Positions 40,915 through 50,735 of a DNA stretch of 64,000 bases are shown here, piece after piece (within the stretch, counting starts at the first letter, position 1; each line of letters begins with the position of its first letter). The notes beneath the pieces were generated by a model. The model saw only the letters and a list, made by a program, of their open reading frames with translations. It did no database searches and had not been told where the DNA came from. A program made the position numbers and the translations under genes. The DNA lies in the NCBI RefSeq assembly GCF_900096755.1, contig NZ_LT615227.1:972489-1036488 (forward strand). The letters are read 5' to 3'. Source of the stretch: Polynucleobacter necessarius (GTDB lineage Bacteria > Pseudomonadota > Gammaproteobacteria > Burkholderiales > Burkholderiaceae).

Positions 40915-41406
40915 TTATTTTCGCTCTTCTAGCGTTACAAAGTTAAAAGTAATGTCGCCTTCTGATCCTGGGGTGCGTTCAACGGCCTTCCACTCTGATT
41001 CATTTGGAACCTCAAAGAAGGTGTCACCACCATCGACATCCATATCAATTTCAGTGATGTAGAGGCGATCGGCTTTATCAAAGGTTTGTTTAAAAAGCTG
41101 CTCTCCGCCAATCACGAATACACGTGGAAATTCATTTAGAGAGTTGAGAGCTTCATCTAGAGAGTGCACAACCTCAGCGCCTGTAAGCTCAAGATCTTTA
41201 TTGCGAGTTACGACGATATTGCGACGTCCTGGCAAAGGGCGGCCAATGGATTCCCAAGTCTTGCGGCCCATGATGACAGGGTGGCCCATCGTAACGCGCT
41301 TAAAGAATTGCAAATCCGCTGAGATCTTCCAGGGCATCTGGTTATCACGACCGATTACGTGATTGCGCGAACGCGCAACGATCATGGAGATGGCAGGCTG
41401 AGTCAT
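40915..41406 (-). CDS. folA: Dihydrofolate reductase
   Basis: A 163-residue enzyme that reduces dihydrofolate to tetrahydrofolate with NADPH. IGRDNQMPWKISADLQFFK holds the catalytic Met20-loop region and Asp, MGRKTWESIGRPLPGRRN is the NADPH-binding motif, and VFVIGGEQLFKQ is the second glycine pair. Directly behind thyA (10 nt) on the same strand, it recycles the dihydrofolate produced by ThyA. It is intact. Confidence 0.95.
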   Translation of the reverse strand: MTQPAISMIVARSRNHVIGRDNQMPWKISADLQFFKRVTMGHPVIMGRKTWESIGRPLPGRRNIVVTRNKDLELTGAEVVHSLDEALNSLNEFPRVFVIGGEQLFKQTFDKADRLYITEIDMDVDGGDTFFEVPNESEWKAVERTPGSEGDITFNFVTLEERK

Positions 41407-41416
41407 GGCGTTGTTC

Positions 41417-42211
41417 TTAAATGGCTACAGGAGCCTTGATGTGGGGATGTGATTCATAGCCAACAATCTCAAAATCTTCGAACTCATAGTCAAAAATCGA
41501 GTCAGGCTTACGCAAAATATTCAACTTAGGCAACGGGAAGAAGTCTCTAGAAAGCTGGAGATCGATTTGTTCGAGATGGTTGCTATACAAGTGGCAATCA
41601 CCACCGGTCCAAATAAAATCGCCCACCTCTAAGTTGCACTGTTGCGCCATCATATGGGTAAGCAATGCATAGCTAGCGATATTAAAAGGAACGCCCAAGA
41701 AAATATCAGCACTACGCTGATAGAGCTGGCATGACAATTTGCCATCAGCCACATAAAACTGAAAGAAGGCGTGGCATGGAGCCAAAGCCATGCGAGTTAT
41801 ATCAGCAACGTTCCAGGCGGAAACAATGATGCGACGTGAGTCTGGATTTTTCTTGATGGTCTCAACGACTTCGGAGATTTGGTCGATGTGCTTCCCGTTT
41901 GGGGCTGGCCAAGAGCGCCATTGATAGCCATAGATTGGGCCTAAATCGCCGTCTGGGGCAGCCCATTCATTCCAAATGGATACGCCGCGATCTTTAAGCC
42001 AGTTGTTATCAGTGCTGCCTTTGAGAAACCAGAGTAATTCGTAAATGATCGATTTAAGGTGTAGCTTCTTGGTCGTCACCATCGGGAAACCATCTGCCAA
42101 GTTAAAGCGCATTTGATGGCCAAACACTGAGACGGTACCAGTACCAGTTCTATCGGATTTATTGACGCCCTTAGCTAGGACTTCTTTCATGAGATCGTGA
42201 TATTGGCGCAT
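41417..42211 (-). CDS. thyA: Thymidylate synthase
   Basis: A 264-residue enzyme that methylates dUMP to dTMP using methylene-tetrahydrofolate. The catalytic Cys is in [12 protein letters not shown], and the substrate motifs are [34 protein letters not shown] and [10 protein letters not shown]. Length equals the E. coli enzyme (264). First gene of a thyA-folA operon. It is intact. Confidence 0.97.
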   Translation of the reverse strand: MRQYHDLMKEVLAKGVNKSDRTGTGTVSVFGHQMRFNLADGFPMVTTKKLHLKSIIYELLWFLKGSTDNNWLKDRGVSIWNEWAAPDGDLGPIYGYQWRSWPAPNGKHIDQISEVVETIKKNPDSRRIIVSAWNVADITRMALAPCHAFFQFYVADGKLSCQLYQRSADIFLGVPFNIASYALLTHMMAQQCNLEVGDFIWTGGDCHLYSNHLEQIDLQLSRDFFPLPKLNILRKPDSIFDYEFEDFEIVGYESHPHIKAPVAI

Positions 42212-42311
42212 AGATGTATTGGCTTATTTAGATTTCTAAAGACCTAGTTCAAAACTTTAACGGGGCTATTAAGATCGATGCAATAGGTCTTGCATCGACT
42301 GATAAAGGCTC

Positions 42312-42635
42312 TTACTTTACTAACTGATCCAGTTTATTTTTAACGTCTTTCCATTCTTCGGCTTCAGGTAGAGCGGATTTAGATTTGGTGATGGACTTCC
42401 AAGAAGGCGATAGATCAGCATTGAGCTTGATAAATGCCTGTTGATCGCCAGGAACATCATCTTCTGCATAAATTGCATTTACCGGGCACTCTGGAACGCA
42501 AACTGCACAATCAATACATTCGTCTGGATCGATTACGAGAAAGTTAGGGCCTTCGCGGAAGCAGTCAACTGGGCAAACGTCAACGCAGTCAGTGTATTTG
42601 CAGCGGATGCAGGATTCGGTAACAACGTAAGTCAT
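42312..42635 (-). CDS. fdxA: 7Fe ferredoxin
   Basis: A 107-residue ferredoxin of the FdxA type. The N-terminal cluster motif [18 protein letters not shown] and [16 protein letters not shown] bind one [3Fe-4S] and one [4Fe-4S] cluster. The C-terminal extension [19 protein letters not shown] is typical of the family. An electron carrier whose partner is unknown. It is intact. Confidence 0.93.
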   Translation of the reverse strand: MTYVVTESCIRCKYTDCVDVCPVDCFREGPNFLVIDPDECIDCAVCVPECPVNAIYAEDDVPGDQQAFIKLNADLSPSWKSITKSKSALPEAEEWKDVKNKLDQLVK

Positions 42636-42754
42636 AGCGGTTTTATTTTAAGGACCCTAAATTCGAGCTTGCTAAGTTGTAAAACCTCAATTTTAGCCGA
42701 ATTAGCCTAATTTTCAGGCTAAAGGGTTAATTTACTTGAGGTAAAGTTCCCCTT

Positions 42755-43581
42755 ATGAATACACAAGTTACCCCGCAAACTGGCAGCCAAAAGCCCAAAA
42801 TTCTTGTAGCTAGGGCTATTTTCCCTGAGGCTTTGGCCAATGCAAAAGATTTAAAGGTGGTGGCCAATATCTCTGTGGGCTATAACAATTTTGATGTACC
42901 TGCCATTACCGCAGCTGGTGTGATGGCAACCAATACGCCAGACGTATTGACCGACACAACTGCTGACTTTGGTTTTGCATTGCTAATGGCTACTGCGCGC
43001 CGCATTACAGAGTCTGAGCATTGGGTAAGGGCGGGCAAATGGGATAAGTGGTCGATTGTGAACAACCCATTGGGTATGGATTTGCATCACTGTTGGCATC
43101 ATTGGCATGAATGTGATTTATCACAACCGTAGCCATCTATCAGATGCTGATGAAAATGCTTGTGGCGCAATGTATGTTTCCAAGGAAGAGTTGCTGCGTA
43201 CTGCTGATCATGTCGTTTTGGTTCTGCCATACACAGCACAGAGTCATCACACCATTGGTGCAGCAGAAATCGCACTTATGAAACCCACTGCAACCCTCAT
43301 AAACATTGCTCGCGGGGGTATTGTGGATGATGCGGCTTTGGCGCAAGCACTGAAAGAAAAGAAGATTTTTGCTGCTGGTCTCGATGTATTTGAAGGTGAG
43401 CCTTCGGTTCATCCGGAATTGCTCCAATTGAGCAATGTTGTTCTGGCTCCACATATTGCTAGCGCAACAGAAAAGACTCGTAGGGCTATCTATGGTGGAT
43501 TTGGCTATAGAAAACTTACGTGCTGCATTAGATGGCAAAAAGCCGCCGAGCTTAATCAATGCTGAAGCGCTAAAGACTTAA
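42755..43581 (+). pseudogene. 2-hydroxyacid (glyoxylate-type) dehydrogenase with deletions and a 4-bp duplication
   Basis: The C-terminal catalytic motifs are visible (INIARGGIVDDAALAQAL, LDVFEGEPSVHPEL, LAPHIASATEKTR). VARAIFPEAL is joined to ANAKDLKVVANISVGYNN, so about 45 residues of the substrate domain are missing. Near 43085-43105 a frameshift is followed by GIIGM joined to NVIYHNRSHL, which eliminates the GxGxxG NAD-binding loop. CTAT is duplicated at 43486-43493. Repair gives RRAMVDLAIENLRAAL and the true end at 43581. It is clearly dead. Confidence 0.87.
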
Positions 43582-43604
43582 TCAAGTTAGTTCGACAGAT
43601 AAAA

Positions 43605-43633
43605 AATAAAGCCGAGTCATGCTCGGCTTTATT
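43605..43633. terminator. Bidirectional terminator
   Basis: AATAAAGCCGAG / CTCGGCTTTATT, 12-bp perfect arms with a 5-nt loop, between convergent genes. Confidence 0.88.
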
Positions 43634-43650
43634 GATTGAAGTTTGCGAAT

Positions 43651-43944
43651 TTACTCAGCGTCGATTTCTTCGGGGAGATCGCGCAGGGCTAATTCAATGC
43701 CACCGAATTTCCCGGCTACCCAGTTGTAAACCTCGCAAGCAATCCACAACAGGCCAAAACCTAGTAAGGCATTCAGAATTAAAGCGGAGAGCACTGTAAA
43801 GCCAGGGATTGCACCGTCACGAATAAAGGCAACAAACAGCGCCAATAAAACGATTGGAACGGAGAAGCAGAGGTAAACCAATACTAAGGTTTTGGCAGTG
43901 TGTGCTGGATCTAGAAATACAAGTTCTTTTTTGCTAAGTTTCAT
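43651..43944 (-). CDS. Small two-helix membrane protein, unknown function
   Basis: A 97-residue protein with KLSKKELVFLDPAHTAKTL at the N-terminus, helices at about 20-42 and 50-75, and an acidic tail (LRDLPEEIDAE). It sits just downstream of moeA on the same strand with a 12-nt gap. No family is recognised. Confidence 0.55.
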   Translation of the reverse strand: MKLSKKELVFLDPAHTAKTLVLVYLCFSVPIVLLALFVAFIRDGAIPGFTVLSALILNALLGFGLLWIACEVYNWVAGKFGGIELALRDLPEEIDAE

Positions 43945-43956
43945 AATGACGCAATC

Positions 43957-45250
43957 TTAAAGCAGTCCATCAAAAAGCGCTATATCCACCCAGTCTCCAG
44001 CGGCAATATTTTCTTGGTCATGGCCCAGAATGACAAAGCAGTTCGCCTCACTCATTGAGCGCAAAATGCCCGCTCCTTGGCTGCCAGTAATTTTGACCGT
44101 TGGCCTGCCTTCCGCATTGCGCCCCAAGATGGCGCGCTGAAACTCTGTACGCCCAGCTTTTTTCCGAATAGGCTCTACCGAGATGGCCTGCATTAGAGTG
44201 GGCTCTGTTTGGCTGGCCCCGTTGAGTTGCAAAAGGGCGGCGCGCACAAATTGATAGAAGGTGACCATTACGGCAACCGGGTTACCCGGCAAGCCAAAGA
44301 ATAAAGTTGAGCAGGATTTTCCAGGCACTGCTTTGAGTGTCCCAAAGGCCATGGGCCGTCCTGGACGCATCGCAATCTTCCAGAAGCCTACGTCTCCTAG
44401 TTCTTGCATGATTTGCTTGGTGAAGTCGGCTTCTCCGACAGACACGCCGCCAGAAGAAATCAATACATCTGCTTTAGTTGAGGCATCAATAAATGCTGCT
44501 TTCAGCGAGGAAGGGTCATCACGCACGATGCCGCAATCCACAATCTCCATATTGAGACGGTTGAGCAGTCCGGTGAGGCTATAGCGATTGCTGTCATAAA
44601 TACTGCCAGACACCAAAGGTTGACCGAGGGCACAAAGCTCATCTCCTGATGACAGGATGACAACCCTGAGTTTGCGTTTTACTGGCAGTGTTGCAATTCC
44701 CAATGATGCTGCTAAACCAATATCAGAGGGACGCAATAAACGACCCGCAGCAATCGCGGGCTTTCCCTTTTGTAGATCTTCGCCACGCAAGCGACGGTTA
44801 TTGCCCGGCTTTAATTGGTTTTGCTGAAATGTAATACTGTGCTGGTCTTGTGTGCTGACGAGCTCCTGAGGAATGACGGTATCGCAACCAGCTGGCATGA
44901 GGGCGCCAGTCATGATTTTGAGGCATTCACCAGGGCCGATGCTGCCTTCATAAGGCTTACCCGCCAGGGCGATTCCACTGTCTTTTGTTTCAAGGCACTT
45001 GCCATTAAATGCAAAGCCGTCCATGGCAGAGTTATCTGCTGCAGGAACGTCTATCGGCGAAAGTAGGTCTGTAGCCAGAATGCGATTGATTGCTTGATCT
45101 AAAGAGACTGTTTCAATCTCAGAAACGCCATCATTGGATGCTGATGTCTTGATGAGCTCATCGACGAGCTTGGCAATCGCTTTTCGTGCTTCATCAACAT
45201 GTAGTGATGAGGTTAGGAGAATAGGATCGTTTGTTTGGTGAAAGACTCAT
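43957..45250 (-). pseudogene. moeA: MoeA molybdopterin molybdenumtransferase, N-terminal frameshift
   Basis: MoeA inserts molybdenum into molybdopterin. The start at 45250 reads MSLSPNKRSYSPN and then shifts near 45207. One extra A is the simplest cause, and repair gives TSSLHVDEARKAIAKLVDE. Everything afterwards is intact: DQAINRILATDLLSPIDVPAADNSAMDGFA, LKIMTGALMPAGCDTVIPQE, SSGDEL, SSGGVSVGEADF, LPGNPVAVMVTFYQF. Internal initiation at 45024 would remove the MDGFA-preceding part, leaving a partial enzyme. The start overlaps the mobA stop. Confidence 0.83.
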
Positions 45251-45782
45251 ACGAAGGTTTCCTCCAAATGCTTTAACTCCTCTGGCGTATTGATATTTGC
45301 AAAAGCGCTAGCATCCTCAAACATTACTGTGCTGTTGCGTAACTCTTTAAACCAATGATCAATTTTAAGATCCCCTTTTGCAAGGAAGGCTTCCAGTGAG
45401 GGCAATACAATACATCGGCGCGCATCAAGCAAAACACGGGCTGCGCCCATACCTTGCCATCCGATTCTGTCGTAGATGCGTAAACAATTTGAAAGTCGCC
45501 TTGCTCCATCTCCTGAGTTAGTTTGGCCGCCAGATCTTTTGGGAGCAGTGGCGAATCACAAGGTGTTGTGAGGAGGTAGCGGGTTTTGCATGCTTTGAGA
45601 CCTACCGAGAAGCCGGCTAATGGCCCTGAAAAGTCGGGTGTCTCATCCATGATCACGGCGTAGCCATAGGCTGCGTACTTCGTGATATTGCGATTAGCAT
45701 TAATGACAATGGGGCCAACTTGAGGTTTGAGTCGAGTAATCGTGGATTCAATCAAAGGCTTTTATAAGAAAGGGATTAAGCC
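45247..45782 (-). pseudogene. mobA: MobA 3' part (outside the inversion)
   Basis: MobA couples GMP to molybdopterin. This piece encodes LIPFL-stop-KPLIESTITRLKPQVGPIVINAN to the C-terminus (HWFKELRNSTVMFEDASAFANINTPEEL). It carries TAA at 45762-45764 (CAA to TAA is likely), and a CAATA tandem duplication at 45403-45412. Repair of the latter gives MRADVLPSLEAFLAKGDLKI. Its 5' end lies at 46459 on the other strand because of the inversion. Three separate lesions make the gene certainly non-functional as written. Confidence 0.85.
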
Positions 45783-46459
45783 TTTCTACAAAGATTAACA
45801 GTCAGTCTTGATGGTCTAAATGATGATATCTTCAAAAAAATGAATGATGTCGATTTTCCAGTCAACGATGTGTTAGATGGAATTAAAGCCGCCCAAGAAG
45901 TTGGTTTTAAAAATATCAAAGTAAACATGGTCGTCAAAAAAGGCACTAATGATCACGAGATCGTTGCTATGGCCAAGCACTTTAAGTTAAGGCTAGCGGC
46001 GTCATTCTGCGCTTCATTGAATTCATGGATGTTGGCAGTTCTAACGGCTGGAATATGGAACAGGTACTTCCCTCTAAGGAAGTGATTGCCAGAATTCATG
46101 AGCACTTTCCGCTAGAACCCATTGAAGCCAATTACACAGGTGAAGTTGCTCAACGCTGGTGCTATGTGGATGGCTCCGGTGAGGTTGGCGTGATCTCTAG
46201 CGTGACTCAAACCTTCTGTCACGAATGCACACGCGCTCGTATTTCCACTGATGGCCAAATGTATCTCTGCTTATTTGCGAACGAAGGATTTGATTTCAAA
46301 ACCTTACTGCGCTCAGGAAAAAGTGATTTAGAAATTGCTATTGCTGTCATGAATACTTGGGCACAGCGTAATGATCACTACTCAGAGATCCGAGGATCGC
46401 AGAAAGCAAACCCATCGACCGGTAATCGCAAGGTCGAAATGTCTTACATTGGTGGCTAA
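45783..46459 (+). pseudogene. moaA: MoaA 3' part, inverted
   Basis: This plus-strand piece encodes the second half of Moa[39 protein letters not shown] and the C-terminal [4Fe-4S] region with [23 protein letters not shown], ending MSYIGG. TTAAG is tandemly duplicated at 45982-45991. Repair gives [13 protein letters not shown]. Re-inverting the segment joins it in frame to codon LKAA of the N-terminal half at 46534. Confidence 0.88.
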
Positions 46460-46533
46460 TGATTCTGGCTGAGCACATTACCGGTCTTATTTTGGCGGGC
46501 GGTCGCGCCCAAAGAATGGGCGGCATTGATAAA
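46459..46533 (+). pseudogene. mobA: MobA 5' part, inverted
   Basis: ATG at 46459 overlaps the moaA stop (TAATG) and encodes [20 protein letters not shown] then GGIDK, the GTP-binding LAGGxxxRMGGxDK motif of MobA. It breaks off at the inversion point. The rest of the gene is at 45247-45782 on the minus strand. Confidence 0.88.
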
Positions 46534-46992
46534 GGCTGCTTTTAGCGCAGCAGCCTTCTTGCGCAAGATGCTGCCATTCGTAGTTAAGGTGAGATCTAGT
46601 GGTTTGTTTTCTAAAGAGCGAACCTTGGCTAACATCTTAATCAGAATCTCTAGGTTTTTACGAAGTAGTGGCTCTCCACCAGTAAGGCGAATTTTTTCAA
46701 TGCCTAATGTGGCAAAAATTGAAGTCAGTCTAGTAATTTCTTCGAAGCTGAGCAATTCTTTGTGAGAGAGGTATGGGTAATTTTGATCAAATACTTCTTT
46801 AGGCATGCAGTACGTGCAGCGGAAATTGCAGCGGTCCGTTACGGAGATGCGTAGGTCACGTAAAACCCTGCCGCGAGTATCTGTTGTCCGGCCATGAGGC
46901 TTGACAAGCTCAGTGCCAATAGACGGCGGCACAAGTCCTTTGCCTTCATCAATGCGAATAGGGATTACTTTTGGAATTGCTTTTTCAACCAT
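46534..46992 (-). pseudogene. moaA: MoaA 5' part (outside the inversion)
   Basis: MoaA is the radical-SAM enzyme that starts molybdopterin synthesis from GTP. The piece starts best at ATG 46992 ([15 protein letters not shown]). It holds the SAM/[4Fe-4S] motif [10 protein letters not shown], the [13 protein letters not shown] motif and [20 protein letters not shown], and is then cut by the inversion. Read onward, 21 foreign residues follow before a stop. Half an enzyme remains, without the second cluster. Confidence 0.88.
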
Positions 46993-47345
46993 GTTCTCAA
47001 TTATGGCTGTGAAACGGGGTTTCTGCCAAACCGCCAAATATCCTTGTGGGATAAATGACGGTCTGGAGAAAAAGCTTTAGATGGCTTAAACCGTTTTTTC
47101 TTGGCCGCCGGTTTCAACTAAAACCATAGGGCCATCAGGAAGGCTAGCTGCAGGCTTGGGCGCTCTGCCTAAGTTGTGAGCAGCAGGCTCTGCCTGGATT
47201 TGACTTTGTGCTTCTGCATGCTTTGATGAATCAGTAGCTACCCAGATCATTCCGGCAGACTGGACAACGCTATGCAAAGGCGTTTCTTCAAGTGCCTGGA
47301 AGGCAACTTTAGGAAGTTCGGGTGCAGGTTTAGCAATGACTTCTA

Positions 47346-47819
47346 CCGGAGCTACAACTGCAGCAACTGGTGCTGGAGTTGATGCTGCTGGAGAGGTTGA
47401 TGCAGCAGGAGCAGATCCTTGTGCAGGGCGATTAGATTGACGCGGCGCACGCGGCGCACGCGGCGCACGCGGCGCACGCTCTTGTCGCTCTTGTTTTTCT
47501 GCAGCAGGTTTTGCATTGCCAAAACTGTTGGCGATGTTCTGAATCGGCATCGAGGCAGATGCGCCAGCCATACCAATAGGAGCCGGAGCTACAACTGCAG
47601 CAACTGGTGCTGGAGTTGATGCTGCTGGAGAGGTTGATGCAGCAGGAGCAGATCCTTGTGCAGGGCGATTAGATTGACGCGGCGCACGCGGCGCACGCGG
47701 CGCACGCGGCGCACGCTCTTGTCGCTCTTGTTTTTCTGCAGCAGGTTTTGCATTGCCAAAACTGTTGGCGATGTTCTGAATCGGCATCGAGGCAGATGCG
47801 CCAGCCATACCAATAGGAG
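47346..47819 (-). repeat. 237-bp tandem duplication in rne, in frame
   Basis: Two adjacent copies (47346-47582, 47583-47819) appear identical. Each encodes 79 residues of the disordered C-terminal half, including MAGASASMPIQNIANSFG and four RAP repeats. The junction shares an AG. The open frame is preserved. Confidence 0.93.
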
Positions 47820-48082
47820 GGCCTGAAAATGGGCTAGCTGATACAGCTGTTGAAGTGTTGACTGATGTAGGCGCTACATTGTTATTTGCTTCGCCATTCT
47901 CAGTGCGCTCACCACGTTGTCCACGACCACGACGCTCTTCGCCTTCGGCGCCAGGAGTTGCTTCGCTGCCTGGAGCTGCTTCAGTAGCTGGAGTTACAGC
48001 GGCTGGGTTAGCTTGGTTGCGAGTGCCGTTACGGTTGTTGTTACCGCCTTCAGTAGCTGCACCTTTGGCTGCATTTGCTGCC

Positions 48083-48138
48083 GGACGCTCAGCGCGATCA
48101 CCATTGCGATCACCATTGCGATCACCATTGCGATCACC
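48083..48138 (-). repeat. 12-bp tandem repeats encoding GDRN
   Basis: GCGATCACCATT is repeated about four times, encoding (GDRN)n in the Arg-rich RNA-binding part of RNase E. This is ordinary low-complexity expansion. Confidence 0.85.
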
Positions 48139-48832
48139 GCGACGATTGCGGCCACGGTTACGGTCACCGCCATTACGGCCTTGATTGCGGCCACGATTAT
48201 TGCTTGGCGCTGGTTTCTCTTCTGCCGCTGGAGATGAGGAGAAGAGCTTCTTAATGAAGCCAAAGAAACCACCAGAGCTTTCGGTCGCCGCTTTTTCAGC
48301 GCGCACAGGGCGTGGCTGACTAATTGGCGCAGGCTGAGTTGGCGTAATACCTTTTACAGTAGCTTCAGGACGTACTTTAACGTCAGCATCCTTTTTGCTC
48401 ACTGTTGTGTCTGTCTCGAGTTCACGAGCTGCTTCTTCAGCCATTACATAGCTGGCCTTTTGGTCATCCAGACGTGGGTCATCGTGACGTAAACGCTCTA
48501 ACTTGTAATGTGGTGTTTCTAGGTGCTTGTTTGGAACCATCAAGACGTTCACTTTGAAGCGAGTCTCGATCTTGATAACTTCAGCACGTTTTTCATTCAA
48601 GAGGAACGCAGCCACTTCGACTGGAACCTGAGTATGAATAGCTGCTGTGTTCTCTTTCATTGCCTCTTCTTGGATGATGCGCAGAACTTGCAATGCAGAG
48701 GATTCGGTATCACGGATGTGGCCAGTGCCGTTACAACGTGGGCAGGTTACATGGCTGCCTTCAGACAAGGCTGGGCGCAAACGTTGGCGGGACATTTCCA
48801 TCAAACCAAATTTGGAGATCTTGCCCATCTGA

Positions 48833-49190
48833 ACGCGTGCACGGTCATGGCGCAGCGCATCGCGCAAACGATTCTCAACATCTTTCTGTGCTTTGCTCGA
48901 TTCCATATCAATGAAGTCGATCACGATCAAGCCGCCCAGGTCACGTAAACGTGCTTGACGAGCGATTTCATCGGCAGCCTCTAAGTTCGTGCGAGTTGCA
49001 GTCTCTTCAATACGCGTGCACGGTCATGGCGCAGCGCATCGCGCAAACGATTCTCAACATCTTTCTGTGCTTTGCTCGATTCCATATCAATGAAGTCGAT
49101 CACGATCAAGCCGCCCAGGTCACGTAAACGTGCTTGACGAGCGATTTCATCGGCAGCCTCTAAGTTCGTGCGAGTTGCAGTCTCTTCAAT
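48833..49190 (-). repeat. 179-bp tandem duplication in rne
   Basis: Copies 48833-49011 and 49012-49190 cover [20 protein letters not shown] through [11 protein letters not shown]. The junction shares one A. 179 is not divisible by three, so the frame is lost. Confidence 0.93.
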
Positions 49191-49359
49191 ATCGGAGCCA
49201 CGAGTTGCGCGTGCAGAGTTAACGTCCACAGAAACCAAAGCTTCAGTGTGGTCGATCACGATTGCGCCGCCAGATGGCAATGGCACAGTGCGTGAGTACG
49301 CAGTTTCAATTTGATGCTCAATTTGGAAGCGTGAGAACAAAGGCACATCATCTTGATAG

Positions 49360-49811
49360 CGCTTTACTCTTGGCAAATTGTCAGGCATCACCACAGACAT
49401 AAATGCTGCAGCTTGTTCGTAGATGTCATCGGTATCGATGAGGATCTCGCCAATATCTGGCTGGAAGTAATCGCGAATAGCGCGAATCACTAAGCTAGAT
49501 TCGAGGTAGATCAATAGCGGTGCTGAGTTACCTTTGGCAGCTTCATCAATCGCTTTCCATAACTGCATGAGGTAACTTAAGTCCCCGCTTTACTCTTGGC
49601 AAATTGTCAGGCATCACCACAGACATAAATGCTGCAGCTTGTTCGTAGATGTCATCGGTATCGATGAGGATCTCGCCAATATCTGGCTGGAAGTAATCGC
49701 GAATAGCGCGAATCACTAAGCTAGATTCGAGGTAGATCAATAGCGGTGCTGAGTTACCTTTGGCAGCTTCATCAATCGCTTTCCATAACTGCATGAGGTA
49801 ACTTAAGTCCC
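49360..49811 (-). repeat. 226-bp tandem duplication in rne
   Basis: Copies 49360-49585 and 49586-49811 cover [20 protein letters not shown] through [10 protein letters not shown]. The junction shares one C. 226 is not divisible by three. Confidence 0.93.
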
Positions 49812-49891
49812 ACTGCAATTCTGTCGCGTCGCGACCAATGCCAGCGGTACGAGCAATGATGCTCATGCCGTCTGCTACTTCTAATTGAGTC

Positions 49892-50555
49892 ATGGCTTCA
49901 CGCAACTCTTGACGGTCTTCGCCTTCAATGCGACGGGATACACCGCCTCCGCGTGGGTTATTTGGCATCAATACCAAATAACGGCCTGCCAGGGAGATAA
50001 AGGAGGTGAGGGCGGCGCCTTTTTGGCCACGCTCTTCTTTTTCTACCTGAACAATGATTTCTTGACCTTCGCGCAAGGCATCCTTAATGGATGCATTGCG
50101 GACGTCGATACCCTCTTTAAAGTAACTACGGGCAACTTCCTTGAATGGTAAAAAGCCGTGGCGTTCTTCACCGTAATTGACAAAGCAAGCCTCCAGGGAG
50201 GGTTCAATGCGGGTAATAACACCATGGCTTCACGCAACTCTTGACGGTCTTCGCCTTCAATGCGACGGGATACACCGCCTCCGCGTGGGTTATTTGGCAT
50301 CAATACCAAATAACGGCCTGCCAGGGAGATAAAGGAGGTGAGGGCGGCGCCTTTTTGGCCACGCTCTTCTTTTTCTACCTGAACAATGATTTCTTGACCT
50401 TCGCGCAAGGCATCCTTAATGGATGCATTGCGGACGTCGATACCCTCTTTAAAGTAACTACGGGCAACTTCCTTGAATGGTAAAAAGCCGTGGCGTTCTT
50501 CACCGTAATTGACAAAGCAAGCCTCCAGGGAGGGTTCAATGCGGGTAATAACACC
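49892..50555 (-). repeat. 332-bp tandem duplication in rne
   Basis: Copies 49892-50223 and 50224-50555 cover [20 protein letters not shown] through [11 protein letters not shown]. The junction shares a single C. 332 is not divisible by three, so the first frame loss in translation happens here. Confidence 0.93.
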
Positions 50556-50735
50556 TTTGTAGATATTGCCTTTGCGTTGTTCACGACCGGCAGCTTCGAT
50601 ATCGATATCAATGAGTTTTTGACCATCAACGATGGCAACTCGCAACTCTTCTTGTTGAGTTGCATTAAACAACATGCGTTTCATAACACTCTCCTATGGG
50701 GGAGGGCGTCGTTGCGCGCTAGCGTTAGGGGACAA

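Larger units (their letters stand above)
45779..46537. other. 745-bp inverted segment between 7-bp inverted repeats
   Basis: AGCCTTT at 45779-45785 and its complement AAAGGCT at 46531-46537 bound a segment that carries the 3' half of moaA and the first 24-25 codons of mobA in reverse orientation. Flipping it restores both reading frames across the junctions (LKAA-FLQRLTVSLDG and GGIDK-GLIPF) without gain or loss of bases. Confidence 0.88.
47086..50684 (-). pseudogene. rne: Ribonuclease E, disrupted by three frameshifting tandem duplications
   Basis: RNase E/G-family endonuclease for rRNA/tRNA processing and mRNA decay. It starts [20 protein letters not shown]. The S1 domain covers residues 35-120, the catalytic site follows ([22 protein letters not shown]), the Zn-link is CPRCNGTGHIRDTES, and the C-terminal half is Arg/Ala/Pro-rich. 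As written, translation leaves frame at about residue 155. Removing one copy each of the 332-, 226- and 179-bp duplications leaves 2862 nt, exactly 954 codons. A fourth, 237-bp duplication is in frame. Either the duplications are assembly artefacts or the lineage lost full-length RNase E. Confidence 0.9.

Noticed and set aside
47419..48184. CRISPR-like array in the rne region
   Set aside because: The repeats are 9- and 12-bp coding microrepeats (RAP, GDRN) and one 237-bp duplication, without unique spacers of constant size.
48981..50076. Several separate RNase E-like genes
   Set aside because: The overlapping partial frames are one gene cut by tandem duplications. Removing one copy of each gives a single continuous frame.
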